From NCBI RefSeq assembly GCF_004683885.1, contig NZ_CP038440.1:2700001-2764000 (forward strand): a DNA stretch of 64,000 nt, read 5' to 3'. Numbering within the stretch: the first letter of the stretch is position 1; each line of letters starts with the position of its first letter. The notes under the pieces are model-generated. The model was not told the DNA's origin and did no database searches. It saw nothing but the letters and a program-made list of their open reading frames with translations. Below are positions 52,811-63,334 of the stretch, piece after piece. Origin of the DNA: Brevundimonas sp. MF30-B (GTDB lineage Bacteria; Pseudomonadota; Alphaproteobacteria; Caulobacterales; Caulobacteraceae). Position numbers and translations under genes: made by a program.

Positions 52811-53857
52811 CTAGCCTTGGCGCCCGCGCTGCGCGGCGGGGATAAGCAATCGGTCGTGCAGGTCGTGCAGGCGGGAGACATGGTCATCCCGCTCAGCAAC
52901 CGGACTGGGGTCCGACGTCATCACCGAGGTAAGGCGCAGGTCTGGCGTGACGAACACCATCTGACCGCCATAACCCCAGGCGTATGCCGTCTGATGGTGT
53001 TCAGAGGTCTTGAGCCACCATCCATAGCCATGCGGGGCGCCGGTGAAACGCGAGCGGCCGCGCCCGTTCCAGGACGCCTCCACCCAGCCCTCGGGCAGGA
53101 TGCGCACGCCGTCGTGGACGCCATCGTTGCGGTAGAGTTCGCCGATTCTCAGCAAGGCCCGCGGGCTCAGCCGCATCTCGTTGCCACCGAAGTAGATGCC
53201 CTGCGGATCGGCCGGCCATGAGGGCACGGTGATCCCCAGCGGCTCGCCCAGCCACTCGCGCGTCAACGCCAAGGTGGACCGCCCTGACGCGCGGGTCAGG
53301 AGGGCCGACGTGAGGTGCGACGTGCCGGTGGAGTAGATCAGCCTGCCGCCGGGTTCGGCCTCGAACGGCCGCGCCAGCGCCGCCCGCACCCAGTCCCGGC
53401 TGGACACCCAGGCGCCGTAGTTCGAGCCCGAGGTCGAGCCCAGCCCCGCCTGCATCGACAGCAGATGTCCCACGGTGATGGCCCGCAGGCGCGAATCCGG
53501 GTTCGCCGGGAACCGGTCGGACAGAAAGTCGGCGATAGGCTGGTCCACGCCGTCCACGATCCCGCGACCGATGGCGATCCCGGCAAGGGCCGCCAGCACC
53601 GACTTGGACGCCGACTTGACGTTGGCGGGCTGGTCCAGACCCGGGCCGCGCCAGGCGCGCTCGAACACGACCTCGCCGTCCCGAGCCACGATCAGGCTGT
53701 GCAGACGAGGCAAGCCCGCCGCTGTCGCCTCGGCCTGTCTCAACAGGTCGACATCGAGCCCGCTGGTCGGCGTCGGGGGCACGATCTGGCGCGCCTCACT
53801 GCAGCCGGGTGCGGCCGCGAGCGCAAGCGAGGAGACAAGGAACCGGCGTCTGAGCAT
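52811..53857 (-). CDS. Serine beta-lactamase-like hydrolase, Tat-type lipoprotein
   Basis: A 348-residue protein of the beta-lactamase class C/penicillin-binding fold. The nucleophile motif is SASK (S-x-x-K). The usual Y-x-N reads YSTGTS, so the Asn is replaced by Thr. A C-terminal WGYGGQMVFV is the third element. The N-terminus MLRRRFLVSSLALAAAPGC carries a twin-arginine RRxFL motif and a lipobox APGC, suggesting Tat export as a lipoprotein. Such 'serine hydrolase' proteins are usually esterases or peptidases, not beta-lactamases. The start 53857 marks the signal; the open frame upstream is in gyrB. Confidence 0.85.
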   Translation of the reverse strand: MLRRRFLVSSLALAAAPGCSEARQIVPPTPTSGLDVDLLRQAEATAAGLPRLHSLIVARDGEVVFERAWRGPGLDQPANVKSASKSVLAALAGIAIGRGIVDGVDQPIADFLSDRFPANPDSRLRAITVGHLLSMQAGLGSTSGSNYGAWVSSRDWVRAALARPFEAEPGGRLIYSTGTSHLTSALLTRASGRSTLALTREWLGEPLGITVPSWPADPQGIYFGGNEMRLSPRALLRIGELYRNDGVHDGVRILPEGWVEASWNGRGRSRFTGAPHGYGWWLKTSEHHQTAYAWGYGGQMVFVTPDLRLTSVMTSDPSPVAERDDHVSRLHDLHDRLLIPAAQRGRQG

Positions 53858-53904
53858 GGCCTCAAGAACCCCGTCACGGCTCAGGGGTTGCAGCCGCCTG
53901 CGCC

Positions 53905-56370
<2,466 letters not shown>

Positions 56371-56472
56371 TCAGCGCCGCGGCAGGCGCTCGAATCGATG
56401 AGGAACGCGGTCCTCTCGACACCTGTCCGATATAGGAAATCCGGCGACGAAAAGCGAGGGAAACCGGGGCTT

Positions 56473-58173
56473 TCAGCCACCCGGGCGGCGACGGCGCAGA
56501 CCCAGCAGCCCGGCCCAGCCGCCGCTGGTCAGAAGAGCGACGTCCAGGAGCGCCAGCGGCAGGGGCGTCGCCGCCGGCGCCGCGATGAAGCGAGAGCGCC
56601 AGACCGGGAAGAATTTCGACTTGTAGGTGCGCAGCCCCTGGAAGCCGTACAGCGCCCCGCCCTCCTCGAACACCAGGGCGCCGACGCGGGCGAACACCGG
56701 GGCCAGCCGTCGGTCCTCAAGCCCGGACAGCGGCGCCAAGCCCAGATCGAACCTGGCGAAGCCCTGGGCGCCGGCCCACTGGATCGAGCGAATGAACAGA
56801 TAGTCCATCACGCCGGGCGGGGCGTCGGGCCGATGGCGCATCAGGTCGATGGCGACCTCGCCCGGCGCGCCCTGGGCCGCTGATCCCGGCAGCAGATTGG
56901 CGAAGGCGATCAGCGGGCGCCGGCCGGCCTCGTCGACCGCGCCCCACACCACCGCCAGCGGCGTGCGGTCCAGATAGTCCAGGTCGAAACGGCCCAGCGA
57001 AAAAGCCTTCTCTTGGCCCGTGTGTTCGTCCAGCCAGGCGTCGGACACCGCGCGCAGCGGCTCGGCCAGGGCGCCGGCCGAACCCGGCGGCAGCATCTCG
57101 AACGACGCGCCCTCGCGCTCGGCCCGGTTGATCGCCGTGCGCAGGTTCTGGCGCGGCTTGCCCTCAAGGGTGAAGGCCGCGATCTCGACCACGGCGGTTT
57201 CTCCGACCTTGCGGACCGCCAGGCCCATGGTCGCCAGATCGCCCAGCAAACCCTCGCCCACCGAATAGAAGACCGCCGCGCCGCCGTAGCTGTCGGCCAT
57301 CTCGGCGAAGGCCCACAGAAGGTCGCGCCGCTCGGACGCCAGGCCGGCCGGCTCGCCCATGGCGATCCAGCGCCGTCCGCGCACGCGATAGGCGATGAAG
57401 CTGCGGCCCGACGGGCTGAACAGCAGGGCCTTGTCGCCCAGCATGGCCAGCCAGCCCTCGGGCGCGGCCTCGTCGGCCTGGGCCAGGGCCTCGCGCGCGC
57501 GCTCCACCTCGGCGGGCGAAGCCGGTCCATGCTGGCCCGCGCCGGGCGCCGTCAGCAGCGACCGCGCCGCCACCACCAGGGTCAGGATGGCCAGGACAGC
57601 CCCGGCCCTCAGGAAGCCCGAGGCCTGTCGGTCGGTCAGGAAGGTCCACCACAGTTCGTCGGTGTAGGCCGTGTCGCGATAGGCGAAGAAGCCAAGCCAG
57701 ATCATCGCCCCTACCGCCGCCATCAGCAGCAGCAGCCAACCAGGCCTCAGCGGTTCGCCCAGGCGCGAGCGGCGGTTGAACGCGCCCTTGAACGGGATCA
57801 GCAGCACAGCGATGGCCGTCAGCTGCGCCGCCTCTTCCCAGTCCAGACCTTTCAGCAGGGAGAAGACCGCACCGCCCCCAAGAACCAGCAGGGCCGCCCA
57901 ATAGGCCCCGCGCCGACGACGCCACAGGCCCGCCGATACGAACAGGAGCAGGAACCCCGCGATGCTGGCGGCGAAGTGCGACAGGTCGATCATCAGCGGA
58001 TGGGCGACGCGGTCCAGAACCCTCAGCCGCTCTCCGAACGCCGGCGTGACCGCCGAAACCAGCATCACCGCCCCGGCCGTGAAGGCCGCCACGGCGAAGA
58101 TCTGCGGCGTCAGCTCATAGACGAGGGCGGCGAACCGGGTGGCCAGCCGCCGGGGTTGCGCGTCGCGCTTCAT
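56473..58173 (-). CDS. MprF-like phosphatidylglycerol aminoacyl-transferase, short form
   Basis: The 566-residue protein has about six N-terminal TM helices (LTPQIFAVAAFTAGAVMLVSAV, LSHFAASIAGFLLLFVSAGL, AAVGAMIWLGFFAYRD and others) and a C-terminal DUF2156 domain: WLAMLGDKALLFSPSGRSFIAYRVRGRRWIAMGEPAG, NLRTAINRAEREGASFEML, and FEEGGALYGFQGLRTYKSKFFPVWRSRFI. DUF2156 transfers an amino acid from aminoacyl-tRNA to phosphatidylglycerol. Full-length MprF is about 850 residues with 14 helices; this one lacks the larger N-terminal flippase part. Confidence 0.87.
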   Translation of the reverse strand: MKRDAQPRRLATRFAALVYELTPQIFAVAAFTAGAVMLVSAVTPAFGERLRVLDRVAHPLMIDLSHFAASIAGFLLLFVSAGLWRRRRGAYWAALLVLGGGAVFSLLKGLDWEEAAQLTAIAVLLIPFKGAFNRRSRLGEPLRPGWLLLLMAAVGAMIWLGFFAYRDTAYTDELWWTFLTDRQASGFLRAGAVLAILTLVVAARSLLTAPGAGQHGPASPAEVERAREALAQADEAAPEGWLAMLGDKALLFSPSGRSFIAYRVRGRRWIAMGEPAGLASERRDLLWAFAEMADSYGGAAVFYSVGEGLLGDLATMGLAVRKVGETAVVEIAAFTLEGKPRQNLRTAINRAEREGASFEMLPPGSAGALAEPLRAVSDAWLDEHTGQEKAFSLGRFDLDYLDRTPLAVVWGAVDEAGRRPLIAFANLLPGSAAQGAPGEVAIDLMRHRPDAPPGVMDYLFIRSIQWAGAQGFARFDLGLAPLSGLEDRRLAPVFARVGALVFEEGGALYGFQGLRTYKSKFFPVWRSRFIAAPAATPLPLALLDVALLTSGGWAGLLGLRRRRPGG

Positions 58174-58322
58174 AGGCTCGTGATTCCCGCCATCGCCCCA
58201 TCATAGACCGTGAATCGGCCGATTGGGGCGCGCCGGGGGTCATTTCGGGGCGCCTGAAACAATCCGCAATCACGCGTGTTCACCTCTTTACGAGCGTCGG
58301 GCTCGCCTTTTGGAGAGAGTTC

Positions 58323-58796
58323 ATGATCCGCAAGACCGCTTTGATGGCCGGCGTCGCCGGCGCCCTGATGTTCGCCGCCCCTGCCATCGCCCAGGAAGCC
58401 CCGCAGGACGCCCCGGCTGCACCGCCCGCAGCGGAGGCGGCTCAACCCCAAAGTCTGACGCTGACCCCGGGCGCGTCGGTGAAGTCCGAGGACGGCTCGG
58501 TTCTCGGCACGCTGGAAGGCGCCCGCAACGCGCCGGACGGCAGCCAGGAGCTGACGGTTCGCGGCTCTGACGGTCAGGTGCGCGCTGTCGCCCTCGCCGG
58601 TCTGCGCCAGGACGGCGCCGACGTGGTGGTCGCTCAAACCCAAGCCGACTTCAACGCCTCGCCGGCGATCGAAGCCGACGCCGCGCCGACCCCGTCGGCT
58701 CAGCCGGACGCTTCGCCCGAGCCGGTCGATCCGATGACCCCGCCGGACACCACGGCGCCGGCCCCGTCGGAGCCGATGTACGAACCGACGCCCTGA
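58323..58796 (+). CDS. Exported PRC-barrel-like protein, Pro/Ala-rich tail
   Basis: A 157-residue exported protein. The signal peptide ends near AIAQ. After a Pro/Ala-rich spacer there is a PRC-barrel-like domain (GASVKSEDGSVLGTLEGARNAPDGSQELTVRGSDGQVRAVAL, then GADVVVAQTQADF) and a C-terminal tail of Pro-Ala repeats. GGAGAGAG precedes the ATG. It looks related to the next gene. A strong terminator follows. Function unknown. Confidence 0.7.
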   Translation: MIRKTALMAGVAGALMFAAPAIAQEAPQDAPAAPPAAEAAQPQSLTLTPGASVKSEDGSVLGTLEGARNAPDGSQELTVRGSDGQVRAVALAGLRQDGADVVVAQTQADFNASPAIEADAAPTPSAQPDASPEPVDPMTPPDTTAPAPSEPMYEPTP

Positions 58797-58810
58797 TTAT
58801 TCCCTGACTA

Positions 58811-58838
58811 AGGGAGCGACCGCGTCGCTCCCTTTTTT
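58811..58838 (+). terminator. Rho-independent terminator
   Basis: The 9-bp stem AGGGAGCGA/TCGCTCCCT with a 5-base loop is followed by TTTTTT. It ends the gene at 58323-58796. Confidence 0.9.
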
Positions 58839-58906
58839 CTTGCCTCAATGCGCGGTGAGTTGACCGCTGCAAAACAGCCCCCGCACAGCTCAACATGGAG
58901 ATCGCC

Positions 58907-59416
58907 ATGCGCCATTCGTTTCTATTCGCCGTCGCCGCCGCATCCGCGGCGACCCTCGCCCTGCCCGCCGCTGCTCAGGTCGCCGGCGGCGTGACCGGCA
59001 ATGTCGGCGGCCAGATCGGGCTGAGCCGACCTGATGCGGCGCCCCTGACCGGTCAGGTCGGCCAGACCATCCGCGACGCGGGCGGAATGACTCGCGACAT
59101 CGTTCAAGACGCCGGCCAGATTCGCCCGCAAGCCGACGTTCAGACATCAATCGACGCCGAGGCGCGGACGGAGCCTGACGGCGCACAAGCGCGACTGGAC
59201 GTCTCAACGGGCGCCATGGTGCACGCTTCGGACGGCGCCATGCTGGGCACCGTCCAGTCCATCACTCGGGACACGGCCGGGCGGGTTCAGAACTTCGTCG
59301 TTCGCACCGCCGATGGCGTCGTGCGCAGTGTGCCGGCCACGGGGGCCCGGATCGAGGGCGACGCGGTCGTCACGGGCTGGTCCCGCGCGCAGTTCGACCA
59401 GGCTCCCGCGAACTGA
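58907..59416 (+). CDS. Exported PRC-barrel-like protein
   Basis: A 169-residue protein with a signal peptide (FLFAVAAASAATLALPAAAQ). A Gly/Gln-rich stretch follows, then a PRC-barrel-like domain (GAMVHASDGAMLGTVQSITRDTAGRVQNFVVRTADGVVRSVPATGARIEGDAVVTGW). The same arrangement of VxxxDGxxLGTxxxx is seen in the previous gene, so they look like paralogs. Start 58907 has GGAG six bases upstream; an ATG at 58895 has none. Function unknown. Confidence 0.75.
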   Translation: MRHSFLFAVAAASAATLALPAAAQVAGGVTGNVGGQIGLSRPDAAPLTGQVGQTIRDAGGMTRDIVQDAGQIRPQADVQTSIDAEARTEPDGAQARLDVSTGAMVHASDGAMLGTVQSITRDTAGRVQNFVVRTADGVVRSVPATGARIEGDAVVTGWSRAQFDQAPAN

Positions 59417-59436
59417 CATCGACGGCCAAAGAGAAA

Positions 59437-59466
59437 GGGCGGTCCCGCAAGGGACCGCCCTTTTTT
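59437..59466. terminator. Bidirectional terminator between the PRC-barrel gene and glsB
   Basis: A 10-bp perfect stem GGGCGGTCCC/GGGACCGCCC with a GCAA tetraloop has TTTTTT on the plus strand and TTTCTCTTT on the minus strand, so it can serve both convergent genes. Confidence 0.9.
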
Positions 59467-59488
59467 GTCGTCCGGCTGAGAACGCCGA

Positions 59489-59731
59489 TCAGGCGCGACG
59501 CTTGATCAGGCCCAGCAGGAACAGCAGGATGACCGCGCCGATGGTGGCCACGATCGTCGAGCCGATCCAGCCGCCCCAGGTGAAGCCCAGAGAATTGGCG
59601 ATGAAGCCGCCGATCAGGGCGCCGATGACGCCCACGACCAGATTGGTCAGCAGGCCGTGATTGCGGCCCATGATCTGTTCAGCGAGCCAGCCCGCCACGA
59701 TACCGATAATAATCCAGGCGATAATGCCCAT
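59489..59731 (-). CDS. GlsB/YeaQ/YmgE family small membrane protein
   Basis: The 80-residue protein has three short hydrophobic segments (MGIIAWIIIGIVAGWLAEQIM, LVVGVIGALIGGFIANSLG, IGSTIVATIGAVILLFLLGLI) with the typical Gly-rich pattern of transglycosylase-associated (GlsB) proteins. These are inner-membrane proteins induced in stress and stationary phase; the molecular role is unclear. It is divergent from the XRE regulator gene. Confidence 0.9.
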   Translation of the reverse strand: MGIIAWIIIGIVAGWLAEQIMGRNHGLLTNLVVGVIGALIGGFIANSLGFTWGGWIGSTIVATIGAVILLFLLGLIKRRA

Positions 59732-59881
59732 GTCGAAGTCCCTTCCTTAAGACCCAAGCTCGGCGAAGAAATGCGCCACCGCCGATACGGTTGCGCTTGA
59801 ACGGCTCGCGGGATGGCGCGGGCCTTGCGGCGTGCGATCCGCCTCGTTCCATTCCGGGACGAACCGAGGGATCCGCGCCCC

Positions 59882-60262
59882 ATGAGCAGCGATATCGATC
59901 TTCATCTCGGCCGCCGGCTGCGTCGCCGCCGCCGCCTTCTGGGCCTGACCCAGCAGCAGTTGGGCGTGCAGGTCGGGATTCGCTTCCAGCAGATCCAGAA
60001 ATACGAATGCGGCGCCAACCGCATCTCGGCCGCGCGCCTGTGGCAGCTGGCCGAAGCGCTGGAGACGCCGATAAACTACTTCTACGAGGGCCTGGCCGAG
60101 GCCATGGAGCGCAGGGAGGCCGCCGGCTCGAACGGCGGCGAGATGTTTTCCCGCAAGGAGACGCTCGATCTGATCCAGGCCTACTATCAGCTCGAGGAAA
60201 GCCCCCGGCGCCGTCTGCTGGACCTCGCCAAGTCGCTGAATGGGCCCGGGGAAGCCGCCTGA
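59882..60262 (+). CDS. XRE-family transcriptional regulator
   Basis: A 126-residue cytoplasmic regulator with an N-terminal helix-turn-helix (LGRRLRRRRRLLGLTQQQLGVQVGIRFQQIQKYECGANRISAARLWQLAEAL) and a helical C-terminus (EMFSRKETLDLIQAYYQLEESPRRRLLDLAKSL). Start 59882 is preferred with GAGGGA ten bases upstream; an earlier in-frame start at 59813 adds a non-conserved leader. The target is unknown but the divergent glsB or the FG-GAP gene downstream are candidates. Confidence 0.88.
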   Translation: MSSDIDLHLGRRLRRRRRLLGLTQQQLGVQVGIRFQQIQKYECGANRISAARLWQLAEALETPINYFYEGLAEAMERREAAGSNGGEMFSRKETLDLIQAYYQLEESPRRRLLDLAKSLNGPGEAA

Positions 60263-60329
60263 CGGACGGCGCACGCCGTTCGACGAGATTACGAAGATTT
60301 CACACGCTCTGAACGGAAGTCCCGCCTAG

Positions 60330-60345
60330 CCTCCCCTTAGGGAGG
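60330..60345 (+). promoter_or_regulatory. Hairpin burying the Shine-Dalgarno of the FG-GAP gene
   Basis: CCTCCC (60330-60335), loop CTTA, and GGGAGG (60340-60345) form a 6-bp stem. The 3' arm is the ribosome-binding site, eight bases before ATG 60354. Confidence 0.5.
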
Positions 60346-60353
60346 ATTTGCAA

Positions 60354-61610
60354 ATGACTTCACGCTGTCTCGCGGCGTGCGTCGCCGCATCCGCGCTGAT
60401 CGCCGCGCTTCCGGCCCATTCCGCGGGCTCGCCGACCGGGTTCCGGTTTGAGGACGTGACCGAAACGCATCTGCCGGACGCGCCGGGCCGCAACACCATG
60501 GATGTCGTCGCCATCGATCTCGATGGAGATGGCCGACCCGATATTGTCACGGCCCAGGAGTTTCTCCTCAACAAGATTCTCATGAACGAGGGCGGCGGCC
60601 GGTTTCGCGACGCGTCCCACCTCCTGGAACCCCTCTCGGCCGAAGAGCTGGAGGCCGGACCGCCTCAGTTGCGCGGTCCCGGGTTCGGTCACGACAGCGA
60701 AGACGTCTCCGTCGCCGATTTCGACGGCGACGGCCTGCTCGACCTGATCATCGTCTCGGAAGACGATGTGAAGTTCGGCCGGCGAGAAGTGCATGAATAC
60801 TATCGGGGAACGCCGGACGGGTTCAAACGCGTGCGCGGCGTCCTGCCCGATACGGAAGCGAACGCCGTGGCGCATGCCGACGTGAATGGCGACGGGTGCC
60901 TGGACGTGCTGATCGCCGGCGCGGGTCAGGATCGTCTTCTGATCGGCGACTGCAGGGGCGGCTTCGTCGACGAGAGCTCGGCGCGTCTGCCGCGAGAGAG
61001 CGCCACCGCCCAGGACGCCGAGTTCGCCGACCTGAACGGCGACGGCCATCTCGATCTGGTGCTGGGACTTGAGGGCGGCCATGCCCTGTGGATCAACGAT
61101 GGCACGGGCGTTTTCCGCGATGAAACGGCTGAACGCCTGCCCGACCCCGGAAATGTCGAGGCGCGCAAGGTCGCGGCGGTCGATATAGACGGGGACGGTC
61201 ATCTGGATCTGTACTTCAGCCATGTCGCCTGGCAGGGCCGGCAGGGTCAGGATCGGTTGCTGATCAACGACGGCGCCGGGCGCTTCCGCGACGAGACCGC
61301 CGAGCGCATTCCGGCCGAAACTCAGACCACGCTGGATGCGCGTTTCGCGGACTTGGACGGAGACGGCCATCTGGACATGGTGCGCGCAAATTTCGGGCCT
61401 GTGACGATCTGGCTGAACGACGGCCAGGGGCGGTTCCGTGACGTGACGGGAGAGGTCCTTGGGGACGCCATCACGGGTCCCAATCTGGCGATCAGCCTGA
61501 CAGACTTCGACGGCGACGGCCGCGTCGACCTTTATGTCGGTCAGCTGAAGGGACCTCAGGGCGGTCCGGAAATCCGCGACAGACTGCTTCTCAATCGACC
61601 GACGGCCTGA
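60354..61610 (+). CDS. FG-GAP/VCBS-repeat exported protein
   Basis: A 418-residue exported protein with a signal peptide (LAACVAASALIAALPAHSAG). Seven calcium-binding-type D-x-D/N-G-D-G-x-x-D loops are spaced along the chain (IDLDGDGRPD, ADFDGDGLLD, ADVNGDGCLD, ADLNGDGHLD, VDIDGDGHLD, ADLDGDGHLD, TDFDGDGRVD), as in FG-GAP beta propellers. A trio of similar FRDETAERxP blocks marks internal repeats. It probably sits outside the cytoplasm and binds calcium; its partner is unknown. The start is ATG 60354 with GGAGG upstream. Confidence 0.9.
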   Translation: MTSRCLAACVAASALIAALPAHSAGSPTGFRFEDVTETHLPDAPGRNTMDVVAIDLDGDGRPDIVTAQEFLLNKILMNEGGGRFRDASHLLEPLSAEELEAGPPQLRGPGFGHDSEDVSVADFDGDGLLDLIIVSEDDVKFGRREVHEYYRGTPDGFKRVRGVLPDTEANAVAHADVNGDGCLDVLIAGAGQDRLLIGDCRGGFVDESSARLPRESATAQDAEFADLNGDGHLDLVLGLEGGHALWINDGTGVFRDETAERLPDPGNVEARKVAAVDIDGDGHLDLYFSHVAWQGRQGQDRLLINDGAGRFRDETAERIPAETQTTLDARFADLDGDGHLDMVRANFGPVTIWLNDGQGRFRDVTGEVLGDAITGPNLAISLTDFDGDGRVDLYVGQLKGPQGGPEIRDRLLLNRPTA

Positions 61611-61675
61611 TCAGAGGCTGCGGACAGGCCCGGTCGGCAGGTGACGCCACGTCGTCAGCGGGCTAAGCCCCGCGC

Positions 61676-62461
61676 ATGACCGAACTTGAAGCCTTCGCCG
61701 TCGAACTCGCCCATGAAGCGGGTCGTGTCGCCCTGCCCTTCTTCCGCGGCGAGTTCGCCTCCGAGAACAAGGACGTCGACGGTGGTTTCGACCCTGTCAC
61801 AGAAGCGGACCGCGCCGCCGAGGCGGCCATCCGCCGCCTGATCTCCGCTCGCTATCCCGACCACGGCGTCGTCGGCGAGGAATATGGCGAGGACCGGCCG
61901 GACGCCGAGCACGTCTGGGTGCTGGACCCCATCGACGGCACCCGCGCCTTCATCGCCGGCCTGCCGCTGTGGACCACGCTGATCGCGCTCAACCGCGCTG
62001 GCCGACCCGAGATCGGGATCATCGCCCAGCCCTATCTGCAGGAAGTCTTCCTGGGCGGGCCATCCGGCGCGCGGTTGATCCGGCCCGACGGCGAGACGCC
62101 GCTGAAGACGCGCAACTGCGCGCGCCTGACTGAAGCGGTCATCTCCACCACCGATCCCGATATCTTCAACGGCGCCGAACTGGGCGCCTGGCGTCAGGTG
62201 CGCGCCGCCGCCCGCCTCGCCCGCCTGGGCTGCGACGCCTATGCCTACGCCATGGTGGCGGCGGGCCGCATGGACCTGGTGGCCGAGACCAGTCTGAAGC
62301 CCTGGGACTGGTCCGCTCTGGTCCCGGTCGTCGAGGCGGCGGGGGGCAAGGTCACCGACTGGCTGGGCCGTCCGCCCGCCGACGACGGCCGCATCCTGGC
62401 TGTCGGCGACGAGCGCCTGATCGACCAGGCCCTGATCACCCTGAAGCGGGCGGTGGTCTGA
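61676..62461 (+). CDS. hisN: Histidinol-phosphatase, inositol monophosphatase fold
   Basis: A 261-residue Mg-dependent phosphatase of the IMPase superfamily. Motifs: DPVTEADRAAE, VVGEEYGED, VLDPIDGTRAFIAGLPLW, and LKPWDWSALVPVVEAAGGKVTDW. The HisN type dephosphorylates histidinol phosphate, and hisC is in the same window, though about 25 kb away. It ends three bases before the rmlA stop on the other strand. Confidence 0.9.
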   Translation: MTELEAFAVELAHEAGRVALPFFRGEFASENKDVDGGFDPVTEADRAAEAAIRRLISARYPDHGVVGEEYGEDRPDAEHVWVLDPIDGTRAFIAGLPLWTTLIALNRAGRPEIGIIAQPYLQEVFLGGPSGARLIRPDGETPLKTRNCARLTEAVISTTDPDIFNGAELGAWRQVRAAARLARLGCDAYAYAMVAAGRMDLVAETSLKPWDWSALVPVVEAAGGKVTDWLGRPPADDGRILAVGDERLIDQALITLKRAVV

Positions 62462-62464
62462 AGC

Positions 62465-63334
62465 TCAGCGAGTCAGGACGCTCTGGCGCAGGTAGCGGCC
62501 GTAATCGGACTTGCCCAGGTCGTCGGCCAGCCGCTCCAGCTGGGCGGCGTCGATGAAGCCCTGGTCGTAGGCGATCTCTTCCGGGCAGGCGATCTTGAAG
62601 CCCTGGCGCTTTTCCAGCGTCCGCACGAATTCTGCAGCTTCGATCAGGCTGTCGGGCGTGCCGGTGTCCAGCCAGGCGAAGCCGCGGCCCATGACCTCGA
62701 CCGACAGCTGACCGCGCTCGAGATACAGACGGTTCACGTCGGTGATCTCGAGCTCGCCGCGCGCCGAGGGCTTCAGTTTGGCGGCCATGTCGACCACCTG
62801 GCCGTCGTAGAAATACAGCCCCGTCACCGCCCAGTTCGAGCGCGGCCGGGTCGGCTTCTCCTCGATCGTCAGGGCGCGCATGGACGGATCGAACTCGACC
62901 ACGCCATACCGCTCGGGATCATGGACATGATAGGCGAAGACGGTCGCGCCTTCTGTCCGCGCCGTGGCGCTGGACAGCAGCTCGGTCAGGCCGTGGCCGT
63001 GATAGATGTTGTCGCCCAGGATCAGGGCCGACGGCTGATCGCCAACAAAGTCCGCGCCAATGATGTAGGCCTGCGCCAGGCCGTCAGGGCTGGGTTGGAC
63101 CGCATACTGGATGTCCATGCCCCACTTCGACCCATCGCCCAGCAGCGCCTGAAAGTTCGGCGTGTCGCGCGGCGTGGAGATGATCAGCACCTCGCGGATG
63201 CCGGCCAGCATCAAGGTCGACAGCGGATAATAGATCATCGGCTTGTCGTAGACCGGCATCATCTGCTTGGACGTCGCCAGGGTCATGGGGTGCAGCCGGG
63301 TGCCCGAGCCGCCGGCCAGGATGATGCCCTTCAT
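62465..63334 (-). CDS. rmlA: Glucose-1-phosphate thymidylyltransferase
   Basis: A 289-residue enzyme that makes dTDP-glucose from dTTP and glucose-1-phosphate, the first step to dTDP-L-rhamnose. Motifs: [71 protein letters not shown] and [15 protein letters not shown]. Its ATG overlaps the rmlD stop (ATGA), so both are in one operon. Confidence 0.96.
   Translation of the reverse strand: MKGIILAGGSGTRLHPMTLATSKQMMPVYDKPMIYYPLSTLMLAGIREVLIISTPRDTPNFQALLGDGSKWGMDIQYAVQPSPDGLAQAYIIGADFVGDQPSALILGDNIYHGHGLTELLSSATARTEGATVFAYHVHDPERYGVVEFDPSMRALTIEEKPTRPRSNWAVTGLYFYDGQVVDMAAKLKPSARGELEITDVNRLYLERGQLSVEVMGRGFAWLDTGTPDSLIEAAEFVRTLEKRQGFKIACPEEIAYDQGFIDAAQLERLADDLGKSDYGRYLRQSVLTR

Noticed and set aside
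53867..53889. AACCCC/GGGGTT repeat before the gyrB stop region, considered as a terminator.
   Set aside because: Six-base stem with an 11-base loop and no T-tract; too weak to call.
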